From Firm-04 sp964392175 (GTDB lineage Bacteria; Bacillota; Clostridia; Oscillospirales; Ruminococcaceae), in contig CAYMOJ010000004.1 in NCBI GenBank assembly GCA_964392175.1, positions 27,572-91,571 of the forward strand: a stretch of 64,000 nucleotides of DNA. The letters are read 5' to 3'. The notes beneath the pieces were generated by a model. It saw nothing but the letters and a program-made list of their open reading frames with translations, had not been told where the DNA came from and made no database searches. This document shows positions 33,533 through 43,340 of the stretch, one piece after another. The number at the start of each line of letters is the position of its first letter. Position 1 is the stretch's first letter. A program made the position numbers and the translations under genes.

Positions 33533-36500
33533 ATGGGAAATTTCAAAAGCCGTAAGCTCCATGCAGCTGCCCTTGCTGCGGTGCTCGCGGTGACCGCAGT
33601 GCCCCGTATCGAATTCGGGACAATGCAGTTAGCCGAGGCTGTGCAGTCTGTAATGGATTTTCAACAACAGCTTGCTGCCATGAAAACACCGGAAACCAAC
33701 ACGGTGCCCTTCGTATCGTTGCGATACGATGCCGAAAAGGATATGCTCTACCGTGATGGTCAGCCTGTGGGCGACCGTTTGGGCGAGTATGCCGTGATCA
33801 ATGGAAAACTGATGGTTTCGGCAGAGGCGGCAGGTATGGGGGATACCTGCACAGGTTATGTTTCACTGGAACAGGCTGCAAAACAGATCGGCTGTACGAT
33901 AACCGAAGATCAAAATGGCATCACCGTGACCTCCCCCTTTGATTCCGCTTGCCTGATCGTGCGCGGAGAAGGCGTGACAGAACAGTATGGTGCCATTGAT
34001 TGCGTGGAAAATCGCGATGGCGTGCGCGTGCTGCAATATGCGACCCCTGCCGATGCATACTGCGCCTATCAGCAGTTCGTGAACGATGAGCATGTGGATT
34101 TTGCAGAGCCTTCCAAAACGGTTTCTATCGCGGATGCTGACCAGACAGCATATCACTACACTACGGATGACAACACCGACTGGGGCGTAAGTGCCATTGG
34201 GGCAGAAAGCTATAACCAAAGCCTCATCGCAAGCCATGAAACGCTGCCTGAAATCGTGGTTGCCGTGCTGGATACGGGTATCTACTTTGAACATGAGCGG
34301 TTTGTAGATCGCATTGCAGGGCATGGCGCATCCTTTTTGGATACAAATACCTATACGGTGGATGATCAGAACGGACATGGCACGCACTGCGCAGGTATCA
34401 TTGTGGGTGCAACAGCCGATAATGTCAAAATTCTGCCGGTACGCATTCTGGATGTAGAAGGCTACGGCAGTGACTTGGGCATCTACTGCGGTATGCTGTA
34501 TGCCATGGAGCAGGGCGTCGATGTGGTTAGCATGAGCCTTGGCGGCAGCGGCGAATCCGCACTGATGGAGTACATGGTCGATCAGCTTTATGAAGCAGGC
34601 ATTGTGTGCTGTGTGGCTGCCGGCAACGAAAGCATGGACGCAGATAATGTCCACCCTGCCCGTGCCGAGCGCGCGATCACAGTCGGTGCTGTGGATCAGT
34701 ACAAGAACCTTGCGTATTTTTCCAACTATGGCCCCGTGGTGGATGTCGTTGCACCCGGCGTGGATGTTTACAGTGCCGGCATAGATAGCCCTGATGAATT
34801 TGTTTACATGAGCGGCACCAGTATGGCAACGCCCTATGTGGCAGCCTGCTCTGCTATGGTGCTTTCAGCGGATGAGACCCTTTCCGTAGATGATGTGGAT
34901 GCCTTCCTGAAGGCAAATGCCATAGATCTGGGCGCATCCGGTAAGGATGATCTCTTCGGCTATGGTATGGTGTATATGGGCGATTTCACCTTTGATGGCA
35001 CCTATTGCGCCGCACCGGAGATCATTTATTCCGATACAACAGATATGGTGGAGGTAACGATCTCCTGCGCAACAGAGGGTGCTGCTATCTACTATACCCT
35101 GGATGGTTCCACACCGGATAAGGAAAACGGCAGCTTGTATACCGGGACATTTACGCTGAGCGAATCCGCATTGGTGAAAGCAGTTTCGTATCTTGGTGAT
35201 AAGGTCGGCAGATACAGCGAAATGGGCATTTGCGTCAACGGTGAGGATATCCCCGATGCGGTTATCGTCAAAGACGGTGTGCTGGTCGCTTACAACGGCG
35301 TACTGGAAACGCTCGATCTCAGTGCGCGCACCGATATCACCGCAATTGGTGAGCGTGCATTTGCCGGTAACACCATCGTGGAATCTGTGTACTTTGCCGA
35401 TACAGTCACATCCATCGGTGATTACGCCTTTGCAAGCTGCTCTTCGTTATACACCGTTGAAGCAACTGCGGTGACAGCTGTAGGCGAAGCAGCGTTCCGC
35501 GACTCTAATATCATGCGATTGATTTCCGCACCACTGGAAAGCCTGGGTGAAGCCGCTTTTGAGAGTTGCGATACGCTGTGGGATCTGACCCTTTCCGATG
35601 CGATCACAGAGATCCCTGCGCGTTTCTTGAAAAACTCGTTCTATGGCGGCACACTGACGCTTCCCAATGTCACCACCATTGGTGATGAAGCATTCGCGAA
35701 GTGCTATAACACGGAATTTTTAGATGTCAATTGGAGCGGTATCACCACAGTGGGCAAAGAAGCCTTCTATGGTTGCTTCCTTGAGGGCGTATACGCAGAT
35801 TTTGAACAGCTGCAATCCATCGGAGAAGGCGCATTTTGTGAGTGCAGTTTGCTTGCAGGTATCACGCTACCCGAAAATATCACTGTGCTTCCTGCCAATC
35901 TGCTTACATATGTAGATGCGCTGGAATATCTCAAAGCACCCGGCGTAACCGTTGTGGAGAATTCTGCATTGGCACTGTATTCCGCTCCCAATGCAGAAAT
36001 GGTGGTGGAGCTGCCCTTTGCACAAATCACTACCGTTGGCGATTCGGCATTTGAGGGCTTCTACTTCCCCCAATCCGTCGAATTTTCTGCACTGATTGCG
36101 ATGGGCGATGACGCATTTGCTTCTACCAGTGGCGGGATGCTCTCCTTCCCTGCACTGAAAGAGATTCCCGACAGCGGATTTTCGTGCGCGCAAAACCCTG
36201 TGCTGTACTTTGAACAGGTCACGACAATCGACGCATATGCCTTCCTGGCAGCGGATTCCATCGCCGTGCTTTCCGAGAAATGTACAACGATCGACAATAC
36301 CGCATTCGTGGCAAGCACCATTGCTGCACCGGCGCAAAGCACAGCAGCAGTGTTCGCGCGGGAAAACGATATCCCTTACTATGAAACACCATCGGTGTAT
36401 GCACCCAAGTATGACTATATTTTTAACGCGCTGGATGAGAAAATCATTGAAGGCTATGGTCTGGGCTTTGGATTGCAGTATCAGTGGTATGACGGCAGCG

Positions 36501-39500
36501 ACAAAGCTATTGCAGGTGCTACCGATTATGCCTATCGTCCTGATGTGCAACCGGGCGAAACCGAAAACTTTACCCTCCGTGTGACAGATGCTGACGGCAA
36601 TGGCATTGGTTCCATGGAGTATACCGTGACCGTGCGCCCTGTTGAGAGCATTGCAGATCTGACAGTGGATACTGTGATCCTCTCCGATTATGATGCGCTG
36701 ATGGATGAATGGGATGCTGCAACGGCAGATACAGACTACGACTACAATTTCAGCGCATACCGTTACTACAGCTTCACCCCCAAGGCAGATGGTACTTACT
36801 ATTTCCATCTCAGTGATAGCTATTATAGCGGCTCGACCATTTCGCTCTACGGCATGGATCTGGAACAAGAGCGGTATGATACCACCAAGTATCTGGAGGC
36901 GGATCTGACCGCCGGTGAAACCTACACCTTCATGATCCGTTACACCGACTGTGATTCCTTTGCGGGTGCACTTGGTGTATCTACCACAGCACCAATTGAT
37001 TATTACAATATGGATGGCGCGTATTGGATGGATGTCGAGTATGAAGTCCTTCCCAAAAGCTACCCCTATGTGCCTGAGCTGGAATTGTTTAACCCGAATT
37101 TTGGAAGCAATGGTCTGGTTCTGACCGAGGGTGATGATCTGCTGCTGATGATGACAGGCAATGACGCACCCGGTCAGATGGTCGTATATGCATTCGGACA
37201 GGGACGCTTTATCGGTGCAGCAATGAAACTGTCTATCTCCCTGATGCAGCCCATAGCGGAAGAAGAACCCGTGACTGTGCTTCCTACATCCAATTCGCTG
37301 CTGATGCAGTTTATTCCCGAGTATGATGGGACATATTCCATCTTGACAGCATATGCACTGGATTATCTCGCAGATCGCTCCGATGCTGAAATTCTGGAGG
37401 ATGTTTTTAACGCAGACCCATATCTCTATATCGAAGGTGACGATGTCTATGACTATGTGGATGACTACGAAACACCCGGTACTTATTCCAGACTGGCAGC
37501 ACTTACGGTCGATCTGACCGCCGGTACAAAGTATACCATCAGTGTTTCTGCTTATGGGGATGCACCCTTTGAGCTGTATATCACCCGCGAGAAAAAGAAT
37601 CTGCTGGATTGCGAGATCCTCTGCGAGGGCTGGAACGATACCGCAGTGATCACCATCAACGATGCAAACGGCGTTCCGCTGACCGAGGGCGAGGATTATA
37701 CCCTGCTTACCCTGGTTAGCACTTATTATGATGTGTATACCGTGGCAAAGGGCATGGGCGATTATTATGGCACGCTGTATGTGTGCAGCGGTGACCATAC
37801 GAGTGACCCTACTACCTATGTGGATATCGAAGTGGGCATCCCGTTCACTTATGATCCGGAATGTACCAGCTACCATGTGACCGTGGATGCATTCTCTAAT
37901 TTGCAGCTGAGAATGGCTGATGACGATTACGCATTGTTTGATGTATATATCCTCAATGATGATGGCACACGGACATCCTATGATCTTTATCTCACAAACC
38001 GCGATGTGATTTGCCTTGATGCCGGTGAATATATCATTGATTTTTACCCATCCGACTGCGTCATCACGGAAGAATTAACGCTTCTCCCTGTGCTGAATAT
38101 CTGCGAAGCAGGTTACTTTATGGAGAATATGATCTGCACCGGTGAAATCCTGTATGCACAGCCTGCGATCTACTACAACGACGAGCTGTTGGTAGAAGGT
38201 GTTGATTATCAACTGGAAGGCGCAAGCTTTGCCGAGAAGTGTGGATCCTATCTGCTCTATGTTTACGGTATCGGTAGATTTGGCGGCGTACTGTCGATCA
38301 GCTACAATGTCATACCCAATCCCGCAGATGCAACCCAAAGTTTGTACGATGGCGAAAATGAAATCGTTATGAACGAGGCAGGCAGCACCAACATCTACCG
38401 GTGGATACCTGAAAAATCCGGTGAATATGTGGTCGCCAGCCTGGATATCTTCGATGTGGCCCTTTGCGTGATGGACAGCAACGGAGATACCCTTGCCGCA
38501 ATGAAGGGCTATAACGAAGTCTACGGTTTTGCAGATGTAACAGCAGGGGAGACATATTATGTTACCACTGCATTTTCCGCAGCCGATATGACCGGTAGCT
38601 TTTCATTGCTGCTGGAGCATGGCAAGCGCGACCTTGAGGAATGCTGGTTTGAGACGGAGGATGTCTGCTATATCACCGGTGATGCCGTAGAACCGCAGTT
38701 CGAGATGACCTACTGTGGCGAAAAACTGACCGAAGGCATCGATTATACCATTGTAACCTACGCTGCAAATGCTCATGCCGGCTATGGTGTGATCGTGATG
38801 AAGGGTATGGGCAAGTATATCGGCATAGTAGCGCATTATTTCGATATCTACCTCGAAAATCTCAATGTGGAGGAACGCACTGCGGAAATCATTGAGGCTG
38901 AAATCAATGAGGAATACAGCTATTATCCCTATGATCTGGATGCTACCATGCTGCTGAAGTTTACCAATACTACCGGCGATACCGATGTTTTCAACATCGA
39001 GCTGACGAATACAGGGGCGGCTGTCTTGCAGGCATATGACGCTACAGGTGCACCGATCCTCGATTTTGATTACACTGGCTTTGTCCTGCCGGAAGGCGAA
39101 ACCATCTACATTTACCTTGTGACGAATCGTATCACTTGGTCTGAGGAAGACAGCACATATCTTTCCATTCATTGTACTACAGAGCCATTCATCGTGGAGC
39201 ATAATGGTGTGTACTATCTTGTAGATCCGAATGGTGACGCGCAGTTGCTTGCAGTTGCAAATGATCGTTTCACTTATGAGATTGAAGACAGCTTTACATA
39301 CAACAGCAAACAGATCAATGTGGTAGGTTGCGCAGAGGATATCCGGGAGCATCTCACATGGAATCAACAGGTGTTCTATGTTTCTTCGCCGGAAGAAGGC
39401 ATTGGACTTGCATTGCTGGAAAGTGGCTATGTTGCGGTTGCTCTGACCGATATCAGTCAAGTGGAAGGAGATGCCGACGGAAACGGCTATGTGGATCTCA

Positions 39501-39640
39501 ATGATTTGATCCTGTTCAATGGTTATGTTTGCGAAACCGCTGTCATCGCAGAGGAGAATCTTGCAAACTGCGACTTGAACCATGATGGTGCCATTGACTT
39601 CAATGACCTTGGCATTTTCCTTTCGGAATTCTTTGGATGA
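33533..39640 (+). CDS. Giant dockerin-bearing subtilisin-like protease with LRR domain
   Basis: A 2035-residue secreted protein with a signal peptide (about 1-25). An S8 peptidase domain (about 210-480) has the triad Asp247 (VLDTG), His282 (GHGTHCAGI) and Ser430 (SGTSMATPY). Then follow a chitobiase/hexosaminidase C-terminal-like beta domain (about 490-565), BspA-type leucine-rich repeats (about 590-940, e.g. IGERAFAGN, IGDYAFASC), and an Ig-like module. Alternating prepeptidase-C-like and Ig-like beta modules (about 1045-1970) follow, the latter with recurring EG-DY and GxGxYxG patterns. A type I dockerin (about 1978-2035; DADGNGYVDLND, DLNHDGAIDFND) ends it, so it should be docked on a cellulosome scaffold. 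AAGGAG precedes the ATG. Substrate unknown; it may process cellulosome or host proteins. Confidence 0.93.
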   Translation: MGNFKSRKLHAAALAAVLAVTAVPRIEFGTMQLAEAVQSVMDFQQQLAAMKTPETNTVPFVSLRYDAEKDMLYRDGQPVGDRLGEYAVINGKLMVSAEAAGMGDTCTGYVSLEQAAKQIGCTITEDQNGITVTSPFDSACLIVRGEGVTEQYGAIDCVENRDGVRVLQYATPADAYCAYQQFVNDEHVDFAEPSKTVSIADADQTAYHYTTDDNTDWGVSAIGAESYNQSLIASHETLPEIVVAVLDTGIYFEHERFVDRIAGHGASFLDTNTYTVDDQNGHGTHCAGIIVGATADNVKILPVRILDVEGYGSDLGIYCGMLYAMEQGVDVVSMSLGGSGESALMEYMVDQLYEAGIVCCVAAGNESMDADNVHPARAERAITVGAVDQYKNLAYFSNYGPVVDVVAPGVDVYSAGIDSPDEFVYMSGTSMATPYVAACSAMVLSADETLSVDDVDAFLKANAIDLGASGKDDLFGYGMVYMGDFTFDGTYCAAPEIIYSDTTDMVEVTISCATEGAAIYYTLDGSTPDKENGSLYTGTFTLSESALVKAVSYLGDKVGRYSEMGICVNGEDIPDAVIVKDGVLVAYNGVLETLDLSARTDITAIGERAFAGNTIVESVYFADTVTSIGDYAFASCSSLYTVEATAVTAVGEAAFRDSNIMRLISAPLESLGEAAFESCDTLWDLTLSDAITEIPARFLKNSFYGGTLTLPNVTTIGDEAFAKCYNTEFLDVNWSGITTVGKEAFYGCFLEGVYADFEQLQSIGEGAFCECSLLAGITLPENITVLPANLLTYVDALEYLKAPGVTVVENSALALYSAPNAEMVVELPFAQITTVGDSAFEGFYFPQSVEFSALIAMGDDAFASTSGGMLSFPALKEIPDSGFSCAQNPVLYFEQVTTIDAYAFLAADSIAVLSEKCTTIDNTAFVASTIAAPAQSTAAVFARENDIPYYETPSVYAPKYDYIFNALDEKIIEGYGLGFGLQYQWYDGSDKAIAGATDYAYRPDVQPGETENFTLRVTDADGNGIGSMEYTVTVRPVESIADLTVDTVILSDYDALMDEWDAATADTDYDYNFSAYRYYSFTPKADGTYYFHLSDSYYSGSTISLYGMDLEQERYDTTKYLEADLTAGETYTFMIRYTDCDSFAGALGVSTTAPIDYYNMDGAYWMDVEYEVLPKSYPYVPELELFNPNFGSNGLVLTEGDDLLLMMTGNDAPGQMVVYAFGQGRFIGAAMKLSISLMQPIAEEEPVTVLPTSNSLLMQFIPEYDGTYSILTAYALDYLADRSDAEILEDVFNADPYLYIEGDDVYDYVDDYETPGTYSRLAALTVDLTAGTKYTISVSAYGDAPFELYITREKKNLLDCEILCEGWNDTAVITINDANGVPLTEGEDYTLLTLVSTYYDVYTVAKGMGDYYGTLYVCSGDHTSDPTTYVDIEVGIPFTYDPECTSYHVTVDAFSNLQLRMADDDYALFDVYILNDDGTRTSYDLYLTNRDVICLDAGEYIIDFYPSDCVITEELTLLPVLNICEAGYFMENMICTGEILYAQPAIYYNDELLVEGVDYQLEGASFAEKCGSYLLYVYGIGRFGGVLSISYNVIPNPADATQSLYDGENEIVMNEAGSTNIYRWIPEKSGEYVVASLDIFDVALCVMDSNGDTLAAMKGYNEVYGFADVTAGETYYVTTAFSAADMTGSFSLLLEHGKRDLEECWFETEDVCYITGDAVEPQFEMTYCGEKLTEGIDYTIVTYAANAHAGYGVIVMKGMGKYIGIVAHYFDIYLENLNVEERTAEIIEAEINEEYSYYPYDLDATMLLKFTNTTGDTDVFNIELTNTGAAVLQAYDATGAPILDFDYTGFVLPEGETIYIYLVTNRITWSEEDSTYLSIHCTTEPFIVEHNGVYYLVDPNGDAQLLAVANDRFTYEIEDSFTYNSKQINVVGCAEDIREHLTWNQQVFYVSSPEEGIGLALLESGYVAVALTDISQVEGDADGNGYVDLNDLILFNGYVCETAVIAEENLANCDLNHDGAIDFNDLGIFLSEFFG

Positions 39641-39661
39641 CCCCAGTATGCAGTGATGCAG

Positions 39662-39693
39662 CAAAGCCCCTTGCGTGAGCAGGGGGCTTTGTT
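39662..39693 (+). terminator. Terminator-like hairpin after the dockerin protease
   Basis: A 13-bp stem (39662-39674 with 39679-39691) with a GTGA tetraloop. The following T-run is short (GTTAT), so it may be a weak terminator or a 3'-stabilising hairpin. Confidence 0.65.
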
Positions 39694-39731
39694 ATGCGAA
39701 AAAATGCCGTGAAGTTTTTTTCAAAAAAGGC

Positions 39732-39760
39732 TTGACAAAGCTGTTCCTTTGTGATATAAT
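39732..39760 (+). promoter_or_regulatory. Perfect consensus promoter for the tRNA-Ser pair
   Basis: TTGACA (39732-39737), 17-bp spacer, TATAAT (39755-39760). The first tRNA begins 20 bp after the -10 box. Confidence 0.92.
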
Positions 39761-39779
39761 AATGATGCTGATTCCGAAC

Positions 39780-39868
<89 letters not shown>

Positions 39869-39899
39869 TGTTTTCGTTGGGATCAAAGCATTCACCGTT

Positions 39900-39986
39900 G
39901 GAGAAATACCCAAGTGGTGAAGGGGCTCCCCTGCTAAGGGAGTAGGGCTCGAAAGGGTCGCGAGGGTTCAAATCCCTCTTTCTCCG
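39900..39986 (+). tRNA. tRNA-Ser (anticodon GCU)
   Basis: Acceptor stem GGAGAAA/TTTCTCC, anticodon loop CTGCTAA on a CTCCC/GGGAG stem giving GCU, a long variable arm and GGTTCAAATCC T-arm. The 3' CCA is not encoded (GTTAC follows the discriminator base G), unlike the first tRNA. A 31-nt spacer separates the two. Confidence 0.95.
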
Positions 39987-39993
39987 TTACATC

Positions 39994-40031
39994 AAAGCGC
40001 AACGATTGATATAAAATCGTTGCGCTTTTTT
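39994..40031 (+). terminator. Strong terminator after the tRNA pair
   Basis: A 13-bp stem (39994-40006 with 40016-40028) followed by TTTTTT-type tract. It ends the tRNA-Ser transcript. Confidence 0.92.
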
Positions 40032-40150
40032 CATAAAAACAATCTATCTGCGTGATTTTTCCCTTATTTGGCTTTGTGATGCGATATTTTTTGTATAATA
40101 AGCGGTACGGTATCCCATACTAACAGAAAAAGAGAATGGGAGCCAATACC

Positions 40151-41749
40151 ATGAAAGCCATATGCAGGCGTATTCGCATACTGATGTGCGCCTTTTTGAT
40201 GATCGCAGCGATTCTTCTGTGGCAGCTATGCCGTATTCTAACCAATCAGGATACGCTGCTTGCCGGGTATGGGCAGGGGAGTTATCTCCTGGAGATTCCG
40301 GTATCCACAGGTACAATCTATGATCGTAATTTTGTACGTTTAACCAATACCGATACCAAGTATTATGCCATTGTGCACCCGACAGCAGACGCAGTAGCAG
40401 CATTATTCACAAAGGTAAAAGATCCGGATGTGTTGCGCAGTGCTGTTAAACGCGGCAAACCATTTTTCTGTGAGGTAACAGATAACGATATTGTACACCC
40501 TGATATTCGTGTCATCACGGTATCTACCCCACAAGAGGGCATACAGCTTGCACAGCATCTGATTGGTTATTGTAAGGAGGGTGTGGGCGTTTCCGGACTG
40601 GAATCTGCGTGTAATGATTGGCTACGTTCCTGCGATGCCATTGCGAAGCTGGAATGTACCGTCAATGCAACCGGTGTCATGTTACCCGGATTGGATAACA
40701 CCCTCTATCGGGATGGTGGTGCCACAGGTGGTATCATCACAACATTGGATGCAGGGGTACAATCGATTACTGAGGCTGCACTTGCCAAAGCAGAAGGCAA
40801 CGGGGCAGCGGTTGTGCTCAATATTCAAACCGGAGAGATCATTGCAATGGCAAGCTTGCCGGTGTACGATCCCGGTCAACTTGCAGCGTATCTGGATGAT
40901 GAAGATGCGCCGTTTATGAATCGTGCATTGGCAGCATACAGTGTTGGTTCGGTGTTCAAATTGGTCATTGCAGCCGCTGCACTGGAAGAAGGGCTTGCAG
41001 AGCAGTATATGTATACCTGCACGGGGAAAACACAAATCTATGGGCAGGTGTTTCGATGTCACGCACACCATGGGCATGGTTTGTTGGATTTGCAAAATGC
41101 GCTAACAGTTTCATGCAATCCGTATTTTGTATCCCTTGGGCGATATATGACTCCACAGCATCTTGTAGACACTGCAACAGCACTTGGATTTGGACAAAGC
41201 ATTGTGTTGGCAGATGGTATACGCTCAGCAGCAGGGAATCTGCAAACGGTAGAAGAATTGGAGATTGAAGCAGAGAAGGCCAATTTCTGCTTTGGCCAAG
41301 GAAAACTGCTTGCAACTCCGTTGCAGGTTGCAGCAATGACTGCCTGTATCGCCAATGATGGTGTATATATTACACCACGTCTCTTATTGGGGATGACAGA
41401 GGACGGCAAAAGCATGATCAACGCTACCATCATGGATGGCGAACAGGTCATATCAGCCCAAACAGCAGAAAAGGTGCAGCAGTTGATGATCACGGCACTG
41501 AATACCGCAGAGGATGCAAAGGGTGTGCCGTCATTTACCACTGCCGGTGGAAAAACCTCAACCGCGCAAACAGGGAAATATGATGAAAACAGCAATGAAC
41601 TCTGCAATGGTTGGATGACAGGATTTTATCCGGCTGCAAAGCCGCGATATGCTGTGACCGTCATGATTGAGAATGGTGGCTATGGCAATCAAAGTGCAGC
41701 ACCCGTTTTCCGTGAGATTATCGATACCATGGCAACTTCAGGCTACTAA
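40151..41749 (+). CDS. Class B penicillin-binding protein (transpeptidase)
   Basis: A 532-residue peptidoglycan transpeptidase with an N-terminal membrane anchor (about 12-32) and the three active-site motifs: Ser267-Val-Phe-Lys270 (GSVFK), Ser321-Cys-Asn (VSCNPYF) and Lys468-Thr-Ser (GGKTSTAQTG). It fits the PbpA/FtsI/SpoVD class; the size and the missing PASTA domains do not let me choose between them. The start at 40151 (MKAICRRI) has GGGAG about 8 nt upstream; a second ATG 15 bp earlier lacks this. Its stop overlaps the converging amidase stop by 4 bp. An imperfect -10 (TATAAT, 40094-40099) lies upstream. Confidence 0.9.
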   Translation: MKAICRRIRILMCAFLMIAAILLWQLCRILTNQDTLLAGYGQGSYLLEIPVSTGTIYDRNFVRLTNTDTKYYAIVHPTADAVAALFTKVKDPDVLRSAVKRGKPFFCEVTDNDIVHPDIRVITVSTPQEGIQLAQHLIGYCKEGVGVSGLESACNDWLRSCDAIAKLECTVNATGVMLPGLDNTLYRDGGATGGIITTLDAGVQSITEAALAKAEGNGAAVVLNIQTGEIIAMASLPVYDPGQLAAYLDDEDAPFMNRALAAYSVGSVFKLVIAAAALEEGLAEQYMYTCTGKTQIYGQVFRCHAHHGHGLLDLQNALTVSCNPYFVSLGRYMTPQHLVDTATALGFGQSIVLADGIRSAAGNLQTVEELEIEAEKANFCFGQGKLLATPLQVAAMTACIANDGVYITPRLLLGMTEDGKSMINATIMDGEQVISAQTAEKVQQLMITALNTAEDAKGVPSFTTAGGKTSTAQTGKYDENSNELCNGWMTGFYPAAKPRYAVTVMIENGGYGNQSAAPVFREIIDTMATSGY

Positions 41750-42492
41750 GTACCGTCTATATTGACAAAGTCACTGCTGACATACCCGTTTTTTCCTTGA
41801 TAGCGCACAACGAGCCAGTTGCCGCTTTGACCATCAATGAATAGCTTGGCACCGTTGGGTATTACGCCAATGATGGTGCCGTACATCGAAGGATAGCTGC
41901 GCAGATTGAGATTGCTGCCGTCCGTAACTACCGTGCCCAATCGCGTTTGTGTGGGTTCAATAAATGGGATGCCGAAATAATCCGTCAGCGAGAGGGTCAA
42001 ATTCTTTGCAATTGCATCCGGATTGCGCTGTAACCATGTTGCGTCCTCTGTGTTGTCATGATACCCAAGCTCTGCAAGAACAGCAACAGCGCGTGTTTGG
42101 GTCACTTCACCTAAGCTTGTGGTCGCTCGTGGCGTTACACGATCAGGCAAGGGGTAGAGATTCTTCATGTTATTGGATAAAATCGTGGCAAGCCGTTCAC
42201 TTTCATAGCTAACAGGGGAATAGTAGAAATCTACACCGCGCAGCTTCCCTGAAAACTGTTTTGGTGCAGCATTCGAATGCAGCGCAAGATGTACATCAAA
42301 CCACCCTGCATTGGAATCGGCAATGGCACCACCAACATTGCGGCCAGGGTCATTGCGTACATATTCAATGCCGGAGGCGCGTAGATATGGCTCCATGGCA
42401 TCTGCAAGCTGATTCATGACGGCTTCCTCATTGCCGGTGGTGATGTAAGCGTTCCATTCTTGCGTAGAAGGACTTAAAAACACTTTGGGCAT
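41746..42492 (-). CDS. N-acetylmuramoyl-L-alanine amidase with C-terminal SH3-type domain
   Basis: A 248-residue amidase_3-type zinc hydrolase cutting the amide bond between muramic acid and the stem peptide. An early SPSTQEWNAY, then GNEEAVMNQLAD with a metal-type Glu, ALHSNA and AELGYHDN are visible; the first canonical His of the family is not obvious. The C-terminal SH3-like part (about 185-248; LNLRSYPSMYGTIIGVIPNG) should bind cell wall. There is no signal peptide, so it may leave by lysis or another route, as seen in phage-like enzymes. GGGAG precedes the ATG at 42492. Confidence 0.83.
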   Translation of the reverse strand: MPKVFLSPSTQEWNAYITTGNEEAVMNQLADAMEPYLRASGIEYVRNDPGRNVGGAIADSNAGWFDVHLALHSNAAPKQFSGKLRGVDFYYSPVSYESERLATILSNNMKNLYPLPDRVTPRATTSLGEVTQTRAVAVLAELGYHDNTEDATWLQRNPDAIAKNLTLSLTDYFGIPFIEPTQTRLGTVVTDGSNLNLRSYPSMYGTIIGVIPNGAKLFIDGQSGNWLVVRYQGKNGYVSSDFVNIDGT

Positions 42493-42570
42493 ACCGATAA
42501 GCTCCCTTCGATTTGAGATGATATATTCTATGCAGTTGCTGTGGTTTTGTGCTCCATTTTGCGAAAAGGC

Positions 42571-42599
42571 TTGCAATTTTCACAGCTTTGTAGTATACT
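42571..42599 (+). promoter_or_regulatory. Promoter of the two-component operon
   Basis: TTGCAA (42571-42576) and TATACT (42594-42599), 17-bp spacer, 33 bp before the response regulator start. Confidence 0.8.
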
Positions 42600-42631
42600 G
42601 GTAACAGAAAAACAGGAAAGGAGTTCCTACT

Positions 42632-43306
42632 ATGCGCATTTTGCTTGTTGAGGATGAAGTCGGTCTTTCCGATGCCCTTGTGCAGATTTTTCATAAGAAT
42701 AAATACATCGTGGACGCTTGCTACGATGGCGAAAGCGGCCTCGATAGCGCACTCACCGATATCTATGATATGATCATTTTGGATGTGATGCTGCCGAGAA
42801 TGAACGGTCTGGATGTGCTGCGTGAGATTCGTCGCAAAAAGCTTACCACACCCGTGCTTCTGCTCACCGCAAAATCCAGCGTTGCCGATAAAGTCGCCGG
42901 TCTGGATGTGGGCGCGGATGATTATCTCACAAAGCCGTTTTCTACCGATGAATTACTGGCGCGCATCCGCTCGTTGTATCGCAGAAAAACCAATGTGATT
43001 TGCGAAAACGCCCTGCATTGGAGCGACCTGACGCTGAATCTTTCTACATATGAACTGTTTTGTGGCGAGCATTCGCTGAAATTGGGCTTGAAAGAGTTTT
43101 CTATGATGGAGCTGTTTATGAAAAACGGCAGCATCATTCTTTCCAAAGATACATTGATCGTGCGCATCTGGGGGTATGAATCCGATGCCGAGAACAATAA
43201 TGTTGAGGTCTACGTCAGCTTCTTGCGAAAAAAACTGGCGCATTTGCACTCGAAGGTAGCCATAAAAACCGTGCGTGGCGTAGGCTACTGCCTGGAAGAA
43301 CACTAA
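42632..43306 (+). CDS. OmpR/PhoB-family response regulator
   Basis: A 224-residue regulator with a receiver domain (about 1-118; acidic pocket VEDE, phospho-acceptor Asp51 in IILDVMLP, Lys in TKPF) and a winged-helix DNA-binding domain (about 127-224; DTLIVRIWGYESDAENNNVEVYVSFLRKKL). It probably responds to the histidine kinase encoded 34 bp downstream. The start at 42632 has AAAGGAG upstream. Target genes are not shown by the sequence; the neighbouring amidase, PBP and flippase suggest cell-envelope control, which is inference. Confidence 0.93.
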   Translation: MRILLVEDEVGLSDALVQIFHKNKYIVDACYDGESGLDSALTDIYDMIILDVMLPRMNGLDVLREIRRKKLTTPVLLLTAKSSVADKVAGLDVGADDYLTKPFSTDELLARIRSLYRRKTNVICENALHWSDLTLNLSTYELFCGEHSLKLGLKEFSMMELFMKNGSIILSKDTLIVRIWGYESDAENNNVEVYVSFLRKKLAHLHSKVAIKTVRGVGYCLEEH

Positions 43307-43340
43307 GGCAAGGCAAACATCAAGCAGAGGGGGGATCCGC

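Noticed and set aside
35867..37876. A 669-codon antisense frame in the protease gene
   Set aside because: It lies opposite a continuous, domain-rich gene, has no RBS and looks low in structure.
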